A stretch of 33,650 nucleotides of DNA from an uncultured Eubacteriales bacterium (GTDB lineage: Bacteria > Bacillota > Clostridia > Oscillospirales > CAG-272). A program made the translations under genes and the position numbers. The DNA lies in assembly GCA_934462885.1 (NCBI GenBank), contig CAKSJC010000002.1, positions 1 to 33,650 on the forward strand. The letters run 5' to 3'. Positions 1-8,558 of this stretch are shown piece by piece. The notes under the pieces are model-generated. The model made no database searches, was not told the DNA's origin, and saw nothing but the letters and a program-made list of their open reading frames with translations. The number at the start of each line of letters is the position of its first letter. The first letter of the stretch is position 1.

Positions 1-1
1 G

Positions 2-856
2 GTAAAACGCAAGCACGCATATGCGCCTAAAGATATATTCGATTTTTGCACATATGAGGGAAAGAACATTTCTCTCCCGTACAGGATGTACATTCCGAAG
101 AACTACGACTGCGGAGAGATGTATCCGCTCGTAGTATTTCTGCACGGCGCGGGAGAACGCGGAGACGACAACCGCATACAGGTAGAGCGCCCCGGTCAGA
201 TGGATCTGATTTTTGCGGACTATGAAAGCCCGATATACGATTCTATCGTGATAGCTCCTCAGTGTCCCGCCGGACACCGCTGGGTGAACACTCCGTGGGA
301 AGACGGAAACTATTCGGCAGATGATATTCCCGAATCCGACGAGCTTAAAGCGGTCACGAAACTGATCGACGAATGCTGCCGCGAATACAACGTAGACCGC
401 GACAGAATATATATAATGGGTATCTCCATGGGCGGATTCGGCACATGGGATATGATAATGCGCCACGGCGAACGCTTTGCGTGCGCAATGCCCGTGTGCG
501 GCGGCGGAGATCCGTCGTATGCAAACAAGTTAAAGAATATTCCGATACGCACATTCCACGGTTCGCGCGACGAGGCTGTTCCGGTCGCCTCAACCCGTGA
601 GATGTTTGCGGCAATAGCGAAGGCAGGCGGAAAGAATATATCTTATACCGAATATGACGACCGCGGACACTGCGTATGGGACGAAGTTTTCCCGGACACT
701 GACAATTTCCGTTGGATGTTTGAACAGAATCTCGCCGAGAGAAGAAAAAAATACGAAAAAGTAAAAAAAGCAAAGAGGTTCGCCATAGCGTCCGGAGCAG
801 TAGGCGCTCTTGTTTCGATAGCGGCTTTTGTTCTGTCAAAGAAAGGAAAGAAATGA
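2..856 (+). CDS. Alpha/beta-hydrolase esterase with C-terminal membrane anchor (5' partial)
   Basis: Serine hydrolase of the prolyl-oligopeptidase/dienelactone-hydrolase-like esterase group; the substrate is unknown. The frame stays open to the window edge and the upstream codons align with the N-terminus of the next gene, so the Met at 86 is internal and the true start lies outside. Numbering from that Met, there is an oxyanion-type FLHGAG at 18-23, a nucleophile elbow GISMGG with Ser114, Asp162 in GSRDE and His195 in RGHCVW, which together make a complete triad. The last 30 residues are a lysine-rich stretch, a hydrophobic helix (about 232-250) and a SKKGKK tail, which looks like a C-terminal membrane anchor. 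The next gene is a paralogue that lacks this tail. Catalytic fold is confident; substrate (perhaps acyl groups on glycans, given the GH31 gene nearby) is inference. Confidence 0.85.
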   Translation, partial: VKRKHAYAPKDIFDFCTYEGKNISLPYRMYIPKNYDCGEMYPLVVFLHGAGERGDDNRIQVERPGQMDLIFADYESPIYDSIVIAPQCPAGHRWVNTPWEDGNYSADDIPESDELKAVTKLIDECCREYNVDRDRIYIMGISMGGFGTWDMIMRHGERFACAMPVCGGGDPSYANKLKNIPIRTFHGSRDEAVPVASTREMFAAIAKAGGKNISYTEYDDRGHCVWDEVFPDTDNFRWMFEQNLAERRKKYEKVKKAKRFAIASGAVGALVSIAAFVLSKKGKK

Positions 857-859
857 GAG

Positions 860-1612
860 ATGCGTGAGTGTAACAACACTGCCGGATTTGACGTAAGTCG
901 GGCGTTTGGTTTTTTTACATATCGCATGGGAGAACTTGAAATTCCATACAGATTTTATGTTCCCGCCGCAGTTAATAAAAGCGATTCGGTAAATGCGCCA
1001 AGACCTCTTGTCATATTTCTGCACGGCTCAGGCTCAAGAGGAAACGACAATACGGCGCCGCTTGAAAACGTGTTGGCAAAGGCTTTTCTTGATCCCGAAA
1101 ATCCGATATTCGCCTCATATGTGCTTGCTCCGCAGTGCGGGAGCGGTCGTCAGTGGGTCAACACGCCTTGGGCAAAGGGAAATTATTCGGTTGACGCCAC
1201 TCCCGAGTCGCCCGAGCTTGCCGCGGTTATCGAACTTACAAAAAAGCTTTGCCGCGAAAATAACATTGACCGCGGAAGAATATATCTGACGGGCGTTTCA
1301 ATGGGAGGCTTCGGCGTATGGGATATGCTTGCGCGTCACGGAGAACTTTTTGCATACGCAATGCCCGTGTGCGGCGGCGGCGACCCGTCATATGCCCGGA
1401 AGATGAAAGATATCCCGATTTGTACGTTCCACGGATCGGCTGATGAGTCAGTACCCGTTTCCGGTACGCGCGAGATGGTTGAAGCCGTAAAGGCGGCAGG
1501 CGGAAAAATAACGTATACCGAGCTGAAAGACGCGCCCCACGCTATCTGGGACGGAGTTTTCAGCGATACATCAAACTTTATCCGAATGTTCGCGCAGACC
1601 CCCAAGCCCTGA
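860..1612 (+). CDS. Alpha/beta-hydrolase esterase, soluble paralogue of preceding gene
   Basis: A 250-residue serine hydrolase closely related to its upstream neighbour; both share blocks such as MPVCGGGDPSYA and the TREM segment. FLHGSG is at 53-58, the nucleophile elbow GVSMGG has Ser147, Asp195 is in GSADES, and His227 is in DAPHAIW, so the triad is complete. There is no signal peptide and, unlike the first copy, no C-terminal helix, so it should be cytosolic. The ATG sits 3 bases after the upstream stop, with an AAAGGAAAG Shine-Dalgarno inside the end of that gene, which indicates cotranscription and coupling. A hairpin with a T-run follows at about 1691-1743. The pair is probably a tandem duplication. 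Substrate is not determinable from the sequence. Confidence 0.88.
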   Translation: MRECNNTAGFDVSRAFGFFTYRMGELEIPYRFYVPAAVNKSDSVNAPRPLVIFLHGSGSRGNDNTAPLENVLAKAFLDPENPIFASYVLAPQCGSGRQWVNTPWAKGNYSVDATPESPELAAVIELTKKLCRENNIDRGRIYLTGVSMGGFGVWDMLARHGELFAYAMPVCGGGDPSYARKMKDIPICTFHGSADESVPVSGTREMVEAVKAAGGKITYTELKDAPHAIWDGVFSDTSNFIRMFAQTPKP

Positions 1613-1690
1613 AGCGCGGCTTTTGCCGAGGAGGGGGAATAACGCGCCTCTTAAAAACGGCACAAAATCCCGGACAAACCAAAAACAAAG

Positions 1691-1743
1691 GAGACGCAAA
1701 TCCGTGCGGCAGGTTTTGGCTGTCGGTTCTGCATCTCTTTTTG
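1691..1743 (+). terminator. Imperfect intrinsic terminator after esterase pair
   Basis: GAGACGCA at 1691-1698 pairs with TGCATCTC at 1730-1737 with one mismatch. Further pairing inside (AATCCG with CGGTT) extends the stem, and a run of five T follows. It lies about 80 bases after the second esterase stop. I see nothing else definite in the 300-base gap before the GH31 gene. Confidence 0.5.
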
Positions 1744-1913
1744 TGTAACCGCTCTTCGGGCGCACGATATTTCCCTTGTAAGTTTAAGCTATTCTTGAAT
1801 TGCGCGCGAAACATCAAGCCCACCGATCCCCTGTTCAAAAATTTATACTTTTCCATAAAGAAGCGCCACCCTTGCGCTATGTTATGAAATTACAGCTAAA
1901 TAAGGAGAAATTT

Positions 1914-3665
1914 ATGGGAATCAAAAGATTCACCTTCGGAACGCCCGAAAAATGCGTTCCGTCGCTTTACTGCGACAAATTCAACTACACGGAATCGGAG
2001 ATATCGTATCCCGCTTCAAATTTTACATACAGGCAGACCTCGGGCGGTGCCGTAATCGAGTTCCCCGTTGAGGACGACTGCCGAATGTTCGGATTCGGAT
2101 TACAGCTGAATTTGTTCAGTATGCGCGCTCGATCAGTCAAGCTCTCGGTAAATGCCGATCCCGAAACGTGGGACGGTGATTCTCACGCTCCCGTGCCGTT
2201 TTTCGTGACGAACAAGGGCTACGGAATGTATTTCGATACGGCAAGATATGCCGAATTCTTCTGCGGAAAGCAAAAGAATGACGCTTCGGGCAAAGAAATA
2301 GCGGACGGCGGAGCAGCCGACACCACAGATGAGCTTTACGCCGACCGCGGCGAGGCAGACTGCACAATGAGCGTTCGTATTCCCGGGGCGGTAGGTATTG
2401 ACATATATGTTATTGAAGGCGAAAACATTACGGATATCGTAAAACAGTATAATATGCTCTCGGGCGGAGGTCCCGATATCCCCGAGTGGGGTCTCGGAAT
2501 GATCTACCGAATGAATTCAAAATGGGACGCCGAAAAGATAAAAGAGACTGTTGATTATTTTGCCGAAAAGGATATCCCCTGCGGGGTTATCGGACTTGAA
2601 CCCGGCTGGCAGACTCATGCTTATTCATGCACCTACAAATGGAGCGGGCTTTTCCCCGATCACGATGAGTTTATTAAGTATATGCGGGACCGCGGTATCC
2701 ATGTAAATCTGTGGGAACACGCTTTCACTCATCCGACGGCTGATTTCCATAATGAAATAGCTCCGCATTCGGGAGATTATCTCGTGTGGGGAGGTCTTGT
2801 ACCCGACTTTGCAACGGCTGAGGGCAAAAAGATTTTTGCGGATTATCACAGACGCTATCTCACATCGCACGGCATCGACGGCTTCAAACTCGATGAATGC
2901 GACTCAAGCGACAATACAGGCTGTTGGAGTTTCCCCCTCTCGGCGTCGTTTCCTTCCGGAATGGACGGAGAGCAGTATCATTCAATGTTCGGCGTGCTGT
3001 ATTCAAAGGCTATACTTGAATCGCTTGACGGGCGGCAGACCTACGGTGAGGCTCGCAATATGGGCGCGCTTGCCGCGTCGTATCCGTTCGCGCTTTACAG
3101 CGATCTGTACGATCACAGAATGTTTATAAACGGAGTCGTGACCGCAGGATTCTCCGGGCTTCTTTGGGCGCCTGAAGTGCGGAGTGCGGAATCGGCAAAG
3201 GAACTCATCCGCCGTATGCAGGCTCTCGTGTTCTCGGCGCAGTTCTTAATGAATCCGTGGAACTATGACGCCGGAATACCGTGGGTTGCGCTCGACTGCG
3301 AAGATGAAGCGCGAGAACTTATCAAGCTGAGAGCAAGCCTTGTTCCAATGCTGAAAGCCGCGTTTGATGAATACCGCGATACGGGAAAGCCTCCGATACG
3401 CGCGCTTATAATGGATTATACCGACGACAAGGAAGCTCTCGTTATCTCGGACGAATATCTCTTCTGCGACGATCTTCTCGTCGCGCCTATCATTTGGAAA
3501 GGCAGAAATACTACCGACGAGCGCGACGTTTATCTTCCGACCGCCGACCGCTGGGTCGATTTCTTTACCGGCGATGACGTCGATATGACTCCTCCCGAAG
3601 GTAAACCTTACGGATGGATCCACGTAAAAACCACAGGCATACCCGTGTTTAAGAGAGTAAAATAA
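1914..3665 (+). CDS. Glycoside hydrolase family 31-like alpha-glycosidase
   Basis: Predicted retaining alpha-glycosidase of the GH31 type (alpha-glucosidase/alpha-xylosidase relatives), 583 residues. An N-terminal beta-sandwich is followed by a TIM barrel starting near GVIGLEPGW. The nucleophile is likely Asp327 in GFKLDE, and the acid/base is likely Asp397 or Asp400 in YSDLYDHR. SGLLWAPEVR matches the GH31 region that normally reads SGxxFWGxD, but is divergent. The open frame extends to 1800, but the ATG at 1914 has a TAAGGAG site six bases upstream and is preferred. No signal peptide, so it probably acts on imported oligosaccharides. It stands alone between two terminators. Family assignment is fairly sure; sugar specificity is not. 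Confidence 0.85.
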   Translation: MGIKRFTFGTPEKCVPSLYCDKFNYTESEISYPASNFTYRQTSGGAVIEFPVEDDCRMFGFGLQLNLFSMRARSVKLSVNADPETWDGDSHAPVPFFVTNKGYGMYFDTARYAEFFCGKQKNDASGKEIADGGAADTTDELYADRGEADCTMSVRIPGAVGIDIYVIEGENITDIVKQYNMLSGGGPDIPEWGLGMIYRMNSKWDAEKIKETVDYFAEKDIPCGVIGLEPGWQTHAYSCTYKWSGLFPDHDEFIKYMRDRGIHVNLWEHAFTHPTADFHNEIAPHSGDYLVWGGLVPDFATAEGKKIFADYHRRYLTSHGIDGFKLDECDSSDNTGCWSFPLSASFPSGMDGEQYHSMFGVLYSKAILESLDGRQTYGEARNMGALAASYPFALYSDLYDHRMFINGVVTAGFSGLLWAPEVRSAESAKELIRRMQALVFSAQFLMNPWNYDAGIPWVALDCEDEARELIKLRASLVPMLKAAFDEYRDTGKPPIRALIMDYTDDKEALVISDEYLFCDDLLVAPIIWKGRNTTDERDVYLPTADRWVDFFTGDDVDMTPPEGKPYGWIHVKTTGIPVFKRVK

Positions 3666-3680
3666 AAGACGTACTCTTGC

Positions 3681-3728
3681 ATCCGTATAGGTGCGTCGTC
3701 TGATTTTGACGCATTTATACGGATTTTT
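3681..3728 (+). terminator. Intrinsic terminator of GH31 gene
   Basis: The arm at 3681-3697 pairs with 3708-3724: ATCCGTATA with TATACGGAT, and TGCGTC with GACGCA, with a two-base mismatch between them. Five T follow. It begins 15 bases after the GH31 stop. Confidence 0.8.
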
Positions 3729-3773
3729 ACGATACGTCTATATTATTCCGCTGCGTTTCATCCGAATGCACGC

Positions 3774-3811
3774 AATATACAAAAAAAGCCTTTCGGCTTT
3801 TTTTGTATATT
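3774..3811. terminator. Bidirectional terminator, GH31 / lipid kinase junction
   Basis: Perfect 17-bp stem (3774-3790 with 3795-3811) around a TTTC loop, containing AAAAAAAGCC and GGCTTTTTTT. It has A- and T-runs on both sides, so it works on either strand, and it sits 4 bases after the stop of the reverse-strand lipid kinase. Confidence 0.85.
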
Positions 3812-3815
3812 CACC

Positions 3816-4712
3816 TCACACGAGGATTTTTTCGGCTGTTTCCGATTCGGCGGATTTTTTCGAGATTATCGTACATTTAGTCACGTCGAGTATCGTTTCG
3901 CCGTCTATCTGCATTGCCGTCGGACGTTCGAATTCCACCGTGATCTCGCGGCCGCTCAATACGTCGACCGCTTTTTTGTGTTCGACGTGTTTTCCCGTAA
4001 AAATCGATGGAAATATCATGAGAGTTCGGAGCTTTCCCGTGCCGTGCATCACCATTGAGGAAATATTTCCTCCGTTGTTCAAACAGTCCTGATCCGGAAC
4101 AGGCATCATTCCTCCTCCGTAGTAGCGTCCGTTCATCGTCGGAGCAAGCCACACTTTCTTATATTTATGCTTAACTCCGTCTACGGTTACGACGGCATTT
4201 GTCGGGTGGTAGTGGAACAAAAGTCCTTTTATTGCGATAGCGGTGTAGTTTATCTTTTTGTCGGATTCTGCGCGCATCTTGTCGCCTACTTCACAGCAGT
4301 ACCCGTCGATTCCGTATCCGACGCCGTTCAGCACCTTAATGCTCTTTCCGTTCACTATAACCTCGGGAAGATCCTTTATGTACTCATTTATGCATACGGG
4401 CGGATCCCCTTTTTCATATCCGAGATCCCGCCAAAAATCATTCCCGCTCCCCACAGCGTAATAGTAAATATCGTTCGGTATGCTTAAATCCAACGTATCG
4501 TTTATGAATCTGTTCAGCGTTCCGTCTCCGCCCGCCACAAGAATTTTGTCATTAACATCTGTCTTTGAGAAAAAATCAGAGTATGATGCGATCTCCGTTA
4601 TATCGTAAAAGTGTAAATCTGCATCCGTTAATATGTCGCGCAGCGTCATAGCCTCATCTTTTCCTCTTCCGTTATTTGCAAACGGATTGTATATCACGCG
4701 ATACTTTTCCAT
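3816..4712 (-). CDS. Diacylglycerol/lipid kinase family protein (DagK catalytic domain)
   Basis: A 298-residue soluble kinase of the DgkB/YegS family, which phosphorylates diacylglycerol or a related lipid at the membrane to recycle it into phospholipid synthesis. IYNP at 7-10 and the nucleotide-binding GGDGT at 61-65 are the family signatures, followed by the beta-rich C-terminal domain. The frame could begin further up at a TTG (4745), but the ATG at 4712 gives the usual MEKYRVIYNP start and has GAAGGAG about 11 bases upstream, so I use it. It follows the CrtO-like gene by 37 bases on the same strand, suggesting one operon that ends at the hairpin at 3774-3811. The lipid substrate is not resolved by sequence. 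Confidence 0.88.
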   Translation of the reverse strand: MEKYRVIYNPFANNGRGKDEAMTLRDILTDADLHFYDITEIASYSDFFSKTDVNDKILVAGGDGTLNRFINDTLDLSIPNDIYYYAVGSGNDFWRDLGYEKGDPPVCINEYIKDLPEVIVNGKSIKVLNGVGYGIDGYCCEVGDKMRAESDKKINYTAIAIKGLLFHYHPTNAVVTVDGVKHKYKKVWLAPTMNGRYYGGGMMPVPDQDCLNNGGNISSMVMHGTGKLRTLMIFPSIFTGKHVEHKKAVDVLSGREITVEFERPTAMQIDGETILDVTKCTIISKKSAESETAEKILV

Positions 4713-4749
4713 TTTTACAAGTTCTCCTTCGTATTCAATATTCAATGTT

Positions 4750-5259
4750 TCATGAGATCAGTTTGTTGTATTTTTCCATCTCGCCGTCCGAAAGCGCGTT
4801 TTCACGCTCTTCCTTTTTATTTTTCTCGTAAAGATGAACCAATCGAGGTCTGTTGTTTCGTTGTATCATGATAAACGGAACATTCCCCAGAGAAAAAATG
4901 AGCGTTATGATAACTCCGCCCGCGCCCTCCCAAAGTCTTATGCATTGCAGTCCCGCAATAATCAGAAGAAAATGTATAAGCTCTGCAACACAGGTCTCGT
5001 GTATCAGTTCGGATAGACGTGATCTGTAATCTCCGCTTAAATTTTTCTGCGGCATTGCCCCCGGGAGAATCCTACTCATATCGGGAAGCTTGTTCTGCCA
5101 CTTACGAACCTTAAGAATTCCGTAAAGCTTAGGTTCAAAGGAAAGTTGTCTGAAAAAAACAGAATTTGCGTCGGGCCTGTTCTCCGGGATCAGACGTCCC
5201 ACGGCGAATGCAAGGCATCCTATAAAAGTCAGGTAAAGAAAACAGCGTAAGAAACCCAT
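4750..5259 (-). CDS. CrtO-like (glycosyl-diaponeurosporenoate acyltransferase family) membrane protein
   Basis: A 169-residue-class membrane protein resembling the CrtO family. The core reads LSFEPKLYGILKVRKW then KLPD, followed by an ETCVAELIHF segment, as in family members. Hydrophobic segments lie at the N-terminus (about residues 3-20) and in two C-terminal helices around LLIIAGL and VIITLIFSLG. CrtO acylates a carotenoid glycoside in staphylococci, but most clostridial members have no carotenoid genes nearby and none are seen here, so the real function is open. An upstream ATG at 5352 is possible but lacks a ribosome site. A promoter at 5281-5309 lies between the two starts and favours 5259, which has GGTGAT just upstream. 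It probably forms an operon with the lipid kinase. Confidence 0.7.
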   Translation of the reverse strand: MGFLRCFLYLTFIGCLAFAVGRLIPENRPDANSVFFRQLSFEPKLYGILKVRKWQNKLPDMSRILPGAMPQKNLSGDYRSRLSELIHETCVAELIHFLLIIAGLQCIRLWEGAGGVIITLIFSLGNVPFIMIQRNNRPRLVHLYEKNKKEERENALSDGEMEKYNKLIS

Positions 5260-5280
5260 AAAATCACCATCGTTAGTATT

Positions 5281-5309
5281 AATATAAAATAAGGCACAAC
5301 AATTAAGAA
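5281..5309 (-). promoter_or_regulatory. Candidate promoter for CrtO-like/lipid kinase operon
   Basis: On the reverse strand TTCTTA and TATATT are separated by 17 bases. The -10 matches 5 of 6 consensus bases; the -35 is weak. The start site would fall about 14 bases before the chosen ATG at 5259. The rest of the 5310-5621 gap holds no coding frame I can support. Confidence 0.4.
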
Positions 5310-5621
5310 AACAGCTCAGCGCAAAACCTATATGATGGTAAGTGACAGGCATACCAAGAAAGATGATAACGATGAGTCGCTGCAGTTATTTTACCACAAA
5401 AAAAGAGAAAATCTACGATCTTTATCAAAACACGAAAAAAAAGTGAAAATTGTCCGGATAACGTGATACTCCACGTCGATTCAATCAAAAAAACGAATAA
5501 AAAACTTTACTTTTCCTCACAAACCGAGAAAAAACTGCCGCGCTTGTTTCGCTTCTATAACAAAGCTAAACCTCGGGAGCGGGGCGGTTTTCTTTAATTA
5601 TAGGCTGATATTATCCCCACT

Positions 5622-6560
5622 CTATAATCCGGTCAGAAAGTTGGCATAGGATACGGTGGGAAATATTGTCAGTACACACAAAAGAGAAGACGAACCGACA
5701 AGTTCGGCGGCAAATCCCGGAGAAACGTTATATGTTTCTCCGAACATGGTGACAACTGCGGCGCAGGGCATAGCAGCCATAACCGCTCCGAATACGATCA
5801 TATAATCGGGAAGTCCGCAAAGCCAAAGCATTGTCGACATCAAAATCGGCATTATCAGCAGTTTAACCGCGTTTGTGTAATAAACGGCAGGATTTTTAAA
5901 CATAACTCTTAAGCTTCTGCGGCTTAGGTTCGCACCCGAAATTATAAGCGCGATCGGAGTACACATACTGTTCAGCGAGGATGCGAGCGAGTACACGGGA
6001 GAAGGGAGCGTCACGCCGCTTATAAAAATAAGAAAACCTATAATTGACGGAACCGTTCCGAAGTTTAAAAGCATTTTCCGCGGAGTTATCTTTATGTCAT
6101 CTCTTCCGCGGGCGAAAATCTTTATTCCGAGCGACCACACAAACAGATGGAAGCTTATCACATAAAACGCCCCGCAGAACAAACCGAAATCCCCGAATAT
6201 TGATTCGAGTATGGGGAAACCGATGAATCCGCAGTTCGCAAAAAACATACAGTATTCCGAAAGCTTGTGCTCGTCCGGTTTTTTTATCGGCTTCGCGAGG
6301 AGATACGCTATCCCTGCCATGACTGCATGCATACAAATTCCGAGAAGAAGTATCGTCAGCCCGGTTTTCAGATTCTCGGGAGAAAATTTCTGCGAAATCA
6401 AGGCGTTTATTATAAGAAACGGCTGACCGATCTTCAGTATTAGCGCGGACAGACGTTCGGTCGAAACTTCGTTCACGACTCCCACACGTCCTCCGACATA
6501 TCCGACTGCCAGAAGAAGCGCGAGAGTCACAACGGTTGGTAAAAGTTCATTTACAGACAT
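5622..6560 (-). CDS. AEC (auxin efflux carrier) family transporter
   Basis: A 312-residue integral membrane protein with about ten hydrophobic helices in two halves. Family-typical motifs include the N-terminal VGYVGGRVGVV, FANCGFIGFPI in the first half, and the cytoplasmic loop before FGTVPSIIGF. AEC carriers export or import small organic anions such as malate in bacteria; the substrate here cannot be told. GAGGAAAT lies immediately before the ATG. The gene begins 37 bases after the amidase stop on the same strand, so both are probably transcribed from the amidase promoter. No clear terminator is visible after the stop; only a weak GC-rich inverted repeat near 5571-5594. Confidence 0.88.
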   Translation of the reverse strand: MSVNELLPTVVTLALLLAVGYVGGRVGVVNEVSTERLSALILKIGQPFLIINALISQKFSPENLKTGLTILLLGICMHAVMAGIAYLLAKPIKKPDEHKLSEYCMFFANCGFIGFPILESIFGDFGLFCGAFYVISFHLFVWSLGIKIFARGRDDIKITPRKMLLNFGTVPSIIGFLIFISGVTLPSPVYSLASSLNSMCTPIALIISGANLSRRSLRVMFKNPAVYYTNAVKLLIMPILMSTMLWLCGLPDYMIVFGAVMAAMPCAAVVTMFGETYNVSPGFAAELVGSSSLLCVLTIFPTVSYANFLTGL

Positions 6561-6597
6561 ATTTCCTCACAGATCAAAGTTCAAAAAGGTATCACGG

Positions 6598-8334
6598 TTA
6601 TTTGTCCTCAGTATATCCGCGGTTTGCGACGAACGGTGCGGAATATTCGTTATTTCGGGTATTTTCGTTACTCTTGGAATTTTCCTCTTCATAAACCGAT
6701 CCGTAATCGGTATATTCATCGGATTCGTACGCGGAAAAATCACGCGCACGGTTCCGCAGCTTCTTCAGCCGCCTCCTGTTATACGGGATCACTATCGCAA
6801 GTGCGATAAGCTGAACGGCAATTATGCATAAAATAATCATGACGATCGGTTGTTTTGCCAGCTCAAGTATACTCCGTCTCCCGTCGCCGCCGGAATTATC
6901 GGACTCGGTCGTTTTTTCTTCAAAGCCGCAGTACACGCAGAGTCTTTCCCCGATCTCCGGGAACTCATGTCCCGTCGCGGGAGTCGTTTTTGTCATCACA
7001 TCTCCGCACACCGAACAAACCTCTGTCAGTTTTCCCTCGTCGGTGCAAGTTGGTTTTACATCCTCCGTCACTTCGTAATCGTGCCCCGTCATAGGAAATT
7101 CTTCACTCGTCGTATATCCGCACTTCAGGCAAACTTTCTCTATTTTTCCGTTTTCCGTACACGTCGGATCCGTAGTTTCTTCCCGAAACTCATGCTCACA
7201 GGCAGGATATGTTTCAGTTATCTCGTCTCCGCAGTTCACACATTTTTCGGTGCGGTGTCCTTCTATGTTCCCGGTAGACTTTATATCTTCCGTTATTTCG
7301 TAGTTGTGTTCCTTTTTCGGAATAACCTCCGTTGTGCGGTGAACATCGCAGTCGTACCCGCGGTCGTTTAAGTTATACGATATCTGACATACGTATGTTA
7401 TTCCGCCATCCTCGGTGCATGTCGCGGCGTATGAGGATTCCGCTCTCATAAAGTGCCGCTCGGGAGCCGGCGGAAGCTGTTCGGTATCCTTTTTTATGCC
7501 GCATATCTCACAGCGGTAGGATTTTGTTCCGTTCAGCGTACAGTTTGAGGGAAAGTCGACTGTTTTCTCATCGCCGAATACGTGCTCGTGTCCGAAATAG
7601 TAATCGCAGAGAGCTTCCGCTTCCGCGGCGGCAATCTTCTTTAAGTTTTCATCGGACTCAAGGATCGAGGCGTCTTTTTTGTTCGAAACGTAGGCGTGTT
7701 CGATTATTATCGACGGCGTGCCGAATTTCGATGACCATGTGATCATGCTGTAATAATCGCTTTTTACTCCGAGAGAAGATTCACCGGGCATATCCCACTG
7801 CATCTCGTCACTCCAGTAATATATACCAAGCGAGTCCCCTGTATCTTCGCGCGTCTTGACTTTACCGCGGCGTATCGGGACCGATTCCGAAATATCGTCG
7901 AGAATCATTACCGCAAGATCGGAAGCGTTATACCTGTCAATAACGGACACGTAAGCTTCGCTTCCGTCTACCGATGTCGAGTCATTGCTGTTGCAGTGCA
8001 GACTGAGCATTAGGTCGGCATTGTAAGTCAATATGTTGAGCGCCCGCGAAAGTTTATTCAGATATGTATCGTCTTCTCTTGTCATGTAAACTTCAAACCG
8101 TCCGTCGGCGAGAAGTTCGTCACGCAGATATCCCGCAATCAGAAGATTGTATTCTTTCTCCGTCTTCGGAGCATTTGCCGCGCCTCCGTCAATGCCGCCG
8201 TGACCCGCGTCGAGTATTATTACGGCGCGTTCGTCGGCAGCCGTGTCCTCACCCTCGGCGTAACATAATACCGTCGCCGCCTGAAGAATAATCATAATAA
8301 TGCAAATTACAGCACAGACCGATCTTTTTTTCAT
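6598..8334 (-). CDS. Secreted, membrane-anchored N-acetylmuramoyl-L-alanine amidase with CxxC repeats
   Basis: Cell-wall hydrolase that cuts the amide bond between muramic acid and the stem peptide. Residues 1-26 are a signal peptide. An Amidase_3 domain follows (about 36-248) with zinc ligands His45 (LDAGHGG), Glu59 or Glu61, and His113 (SLHCNS), and catalytic Glu212 (IIEHAYVSN). Residues 250-470 contain a series of roughly 40-residue repeats with paired CxxC motifs (CEIC, CVNC, CLKC, CSVC, CVYC) and recurring GH[DE] segments, probably small metal-binding or disulfide modules. A transmembrane helix at about 496-517 and an 60-residue charged, tyrosine-rich tail end the protein. The ATG has GAGGGG upstream. 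The amidase is certain; the repeats' role is inference. Confidence 0.92.
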   Translation of the reverse strand: MKKRSVCAVICIIMIILQAATVLCYAEGEDTAADERAVIILDAGHGGIDGGAANAPKTEKEYNLLIAGYLRDELLADGRFEVYMTREDDTYLNKLSRALNILTYNADLMLSLHCNSNDSTSVDGSEAYVSVIDRYNASDLAVMILDDISESVPIRRGKVKTREDTGDSLGIYYWSDEMQWDMPGESSLGVKSDYYSMITWSSKFGTPSIIIEHAYVSNKKDASILESDENLKKIAAAEAEALCDYYFGHEHVFGDEKTVDFPSNCTLNGTKSYRCEICGIKKDTEQLPPAPERHFMRAESSYAATCTEDGGITYVCQISYNLNDRGYDCDVHRTTEVIPKKEHNYEITEDIKSTGNIEGHRTEKCVNCGDEITETYPACEHEFREETTDPTCTENGKIEKVCLKCGYTTSEEFPMTGHDYEVTEDVKPTCTDEGKLTEVCSVCGDVMTKTTPATGHEFPEIGERLCVYCGFEEKTTESDNSGGDGRRSILELAKQPIVMIILCIIAVQLIALAIVIPYNRRRLKKLRNRARDFSAYESDEYTDYGSVYEEENSKSNENTRNNEYSAPFVANRGYTEDK

Positions 8335-8363
8335 TGTTTCCCCTCGCCACTTTCATTATCCCT

Positions 8364-8392
8364 ATTATACGCCACCATACCGGAAAATGCAA
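8364..8392 (-). promoter_or_regulatory. Promoter for amidase-AEC operon
   Basis: On the reverse strand a perfect TATAAT (8364-8369) lies 17 bases from TTGCAT (8387-8392), about 30 bases before the amidase ATG. The -35 is only a half match. Confidence 0.6.
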
Positions 8393-8492
8393 TACGGAAA
8401 AGAGGTTATAGGTCGAGAAAACGCGATACGTGTGCGCTTTTGCCTTCCGATATCAGATGCGCGATACGCATGAAAAAAACACACCGGCATTG

Positions 8493-8521
8493 TTGATTTT
8501 TTATCGGAGATATGCTATAAT
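8493..8521 (+). promoter_or_regulatory. Promoter for GH36-like/GNAT operon
   Basis: TTGATT (8493-8498), a 17-base spacer and a perfect TATAAT (8516-8521), followed by a leader of about 30 bases and GAGAGGGT before the ATG at 8559. Confidence 0.8.
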
Positions 8522-8558
8522 CGTGACATTATAAAAAACATGAATGAGAGGGTAAAAA

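Noticed and set aside
4750..5259. Carotenoid (staphyloxanthin) pathway
   Set aside because: Only a CrtO-like gene is present; no crtM, crtN or related gene is in the window, and the family is broad.
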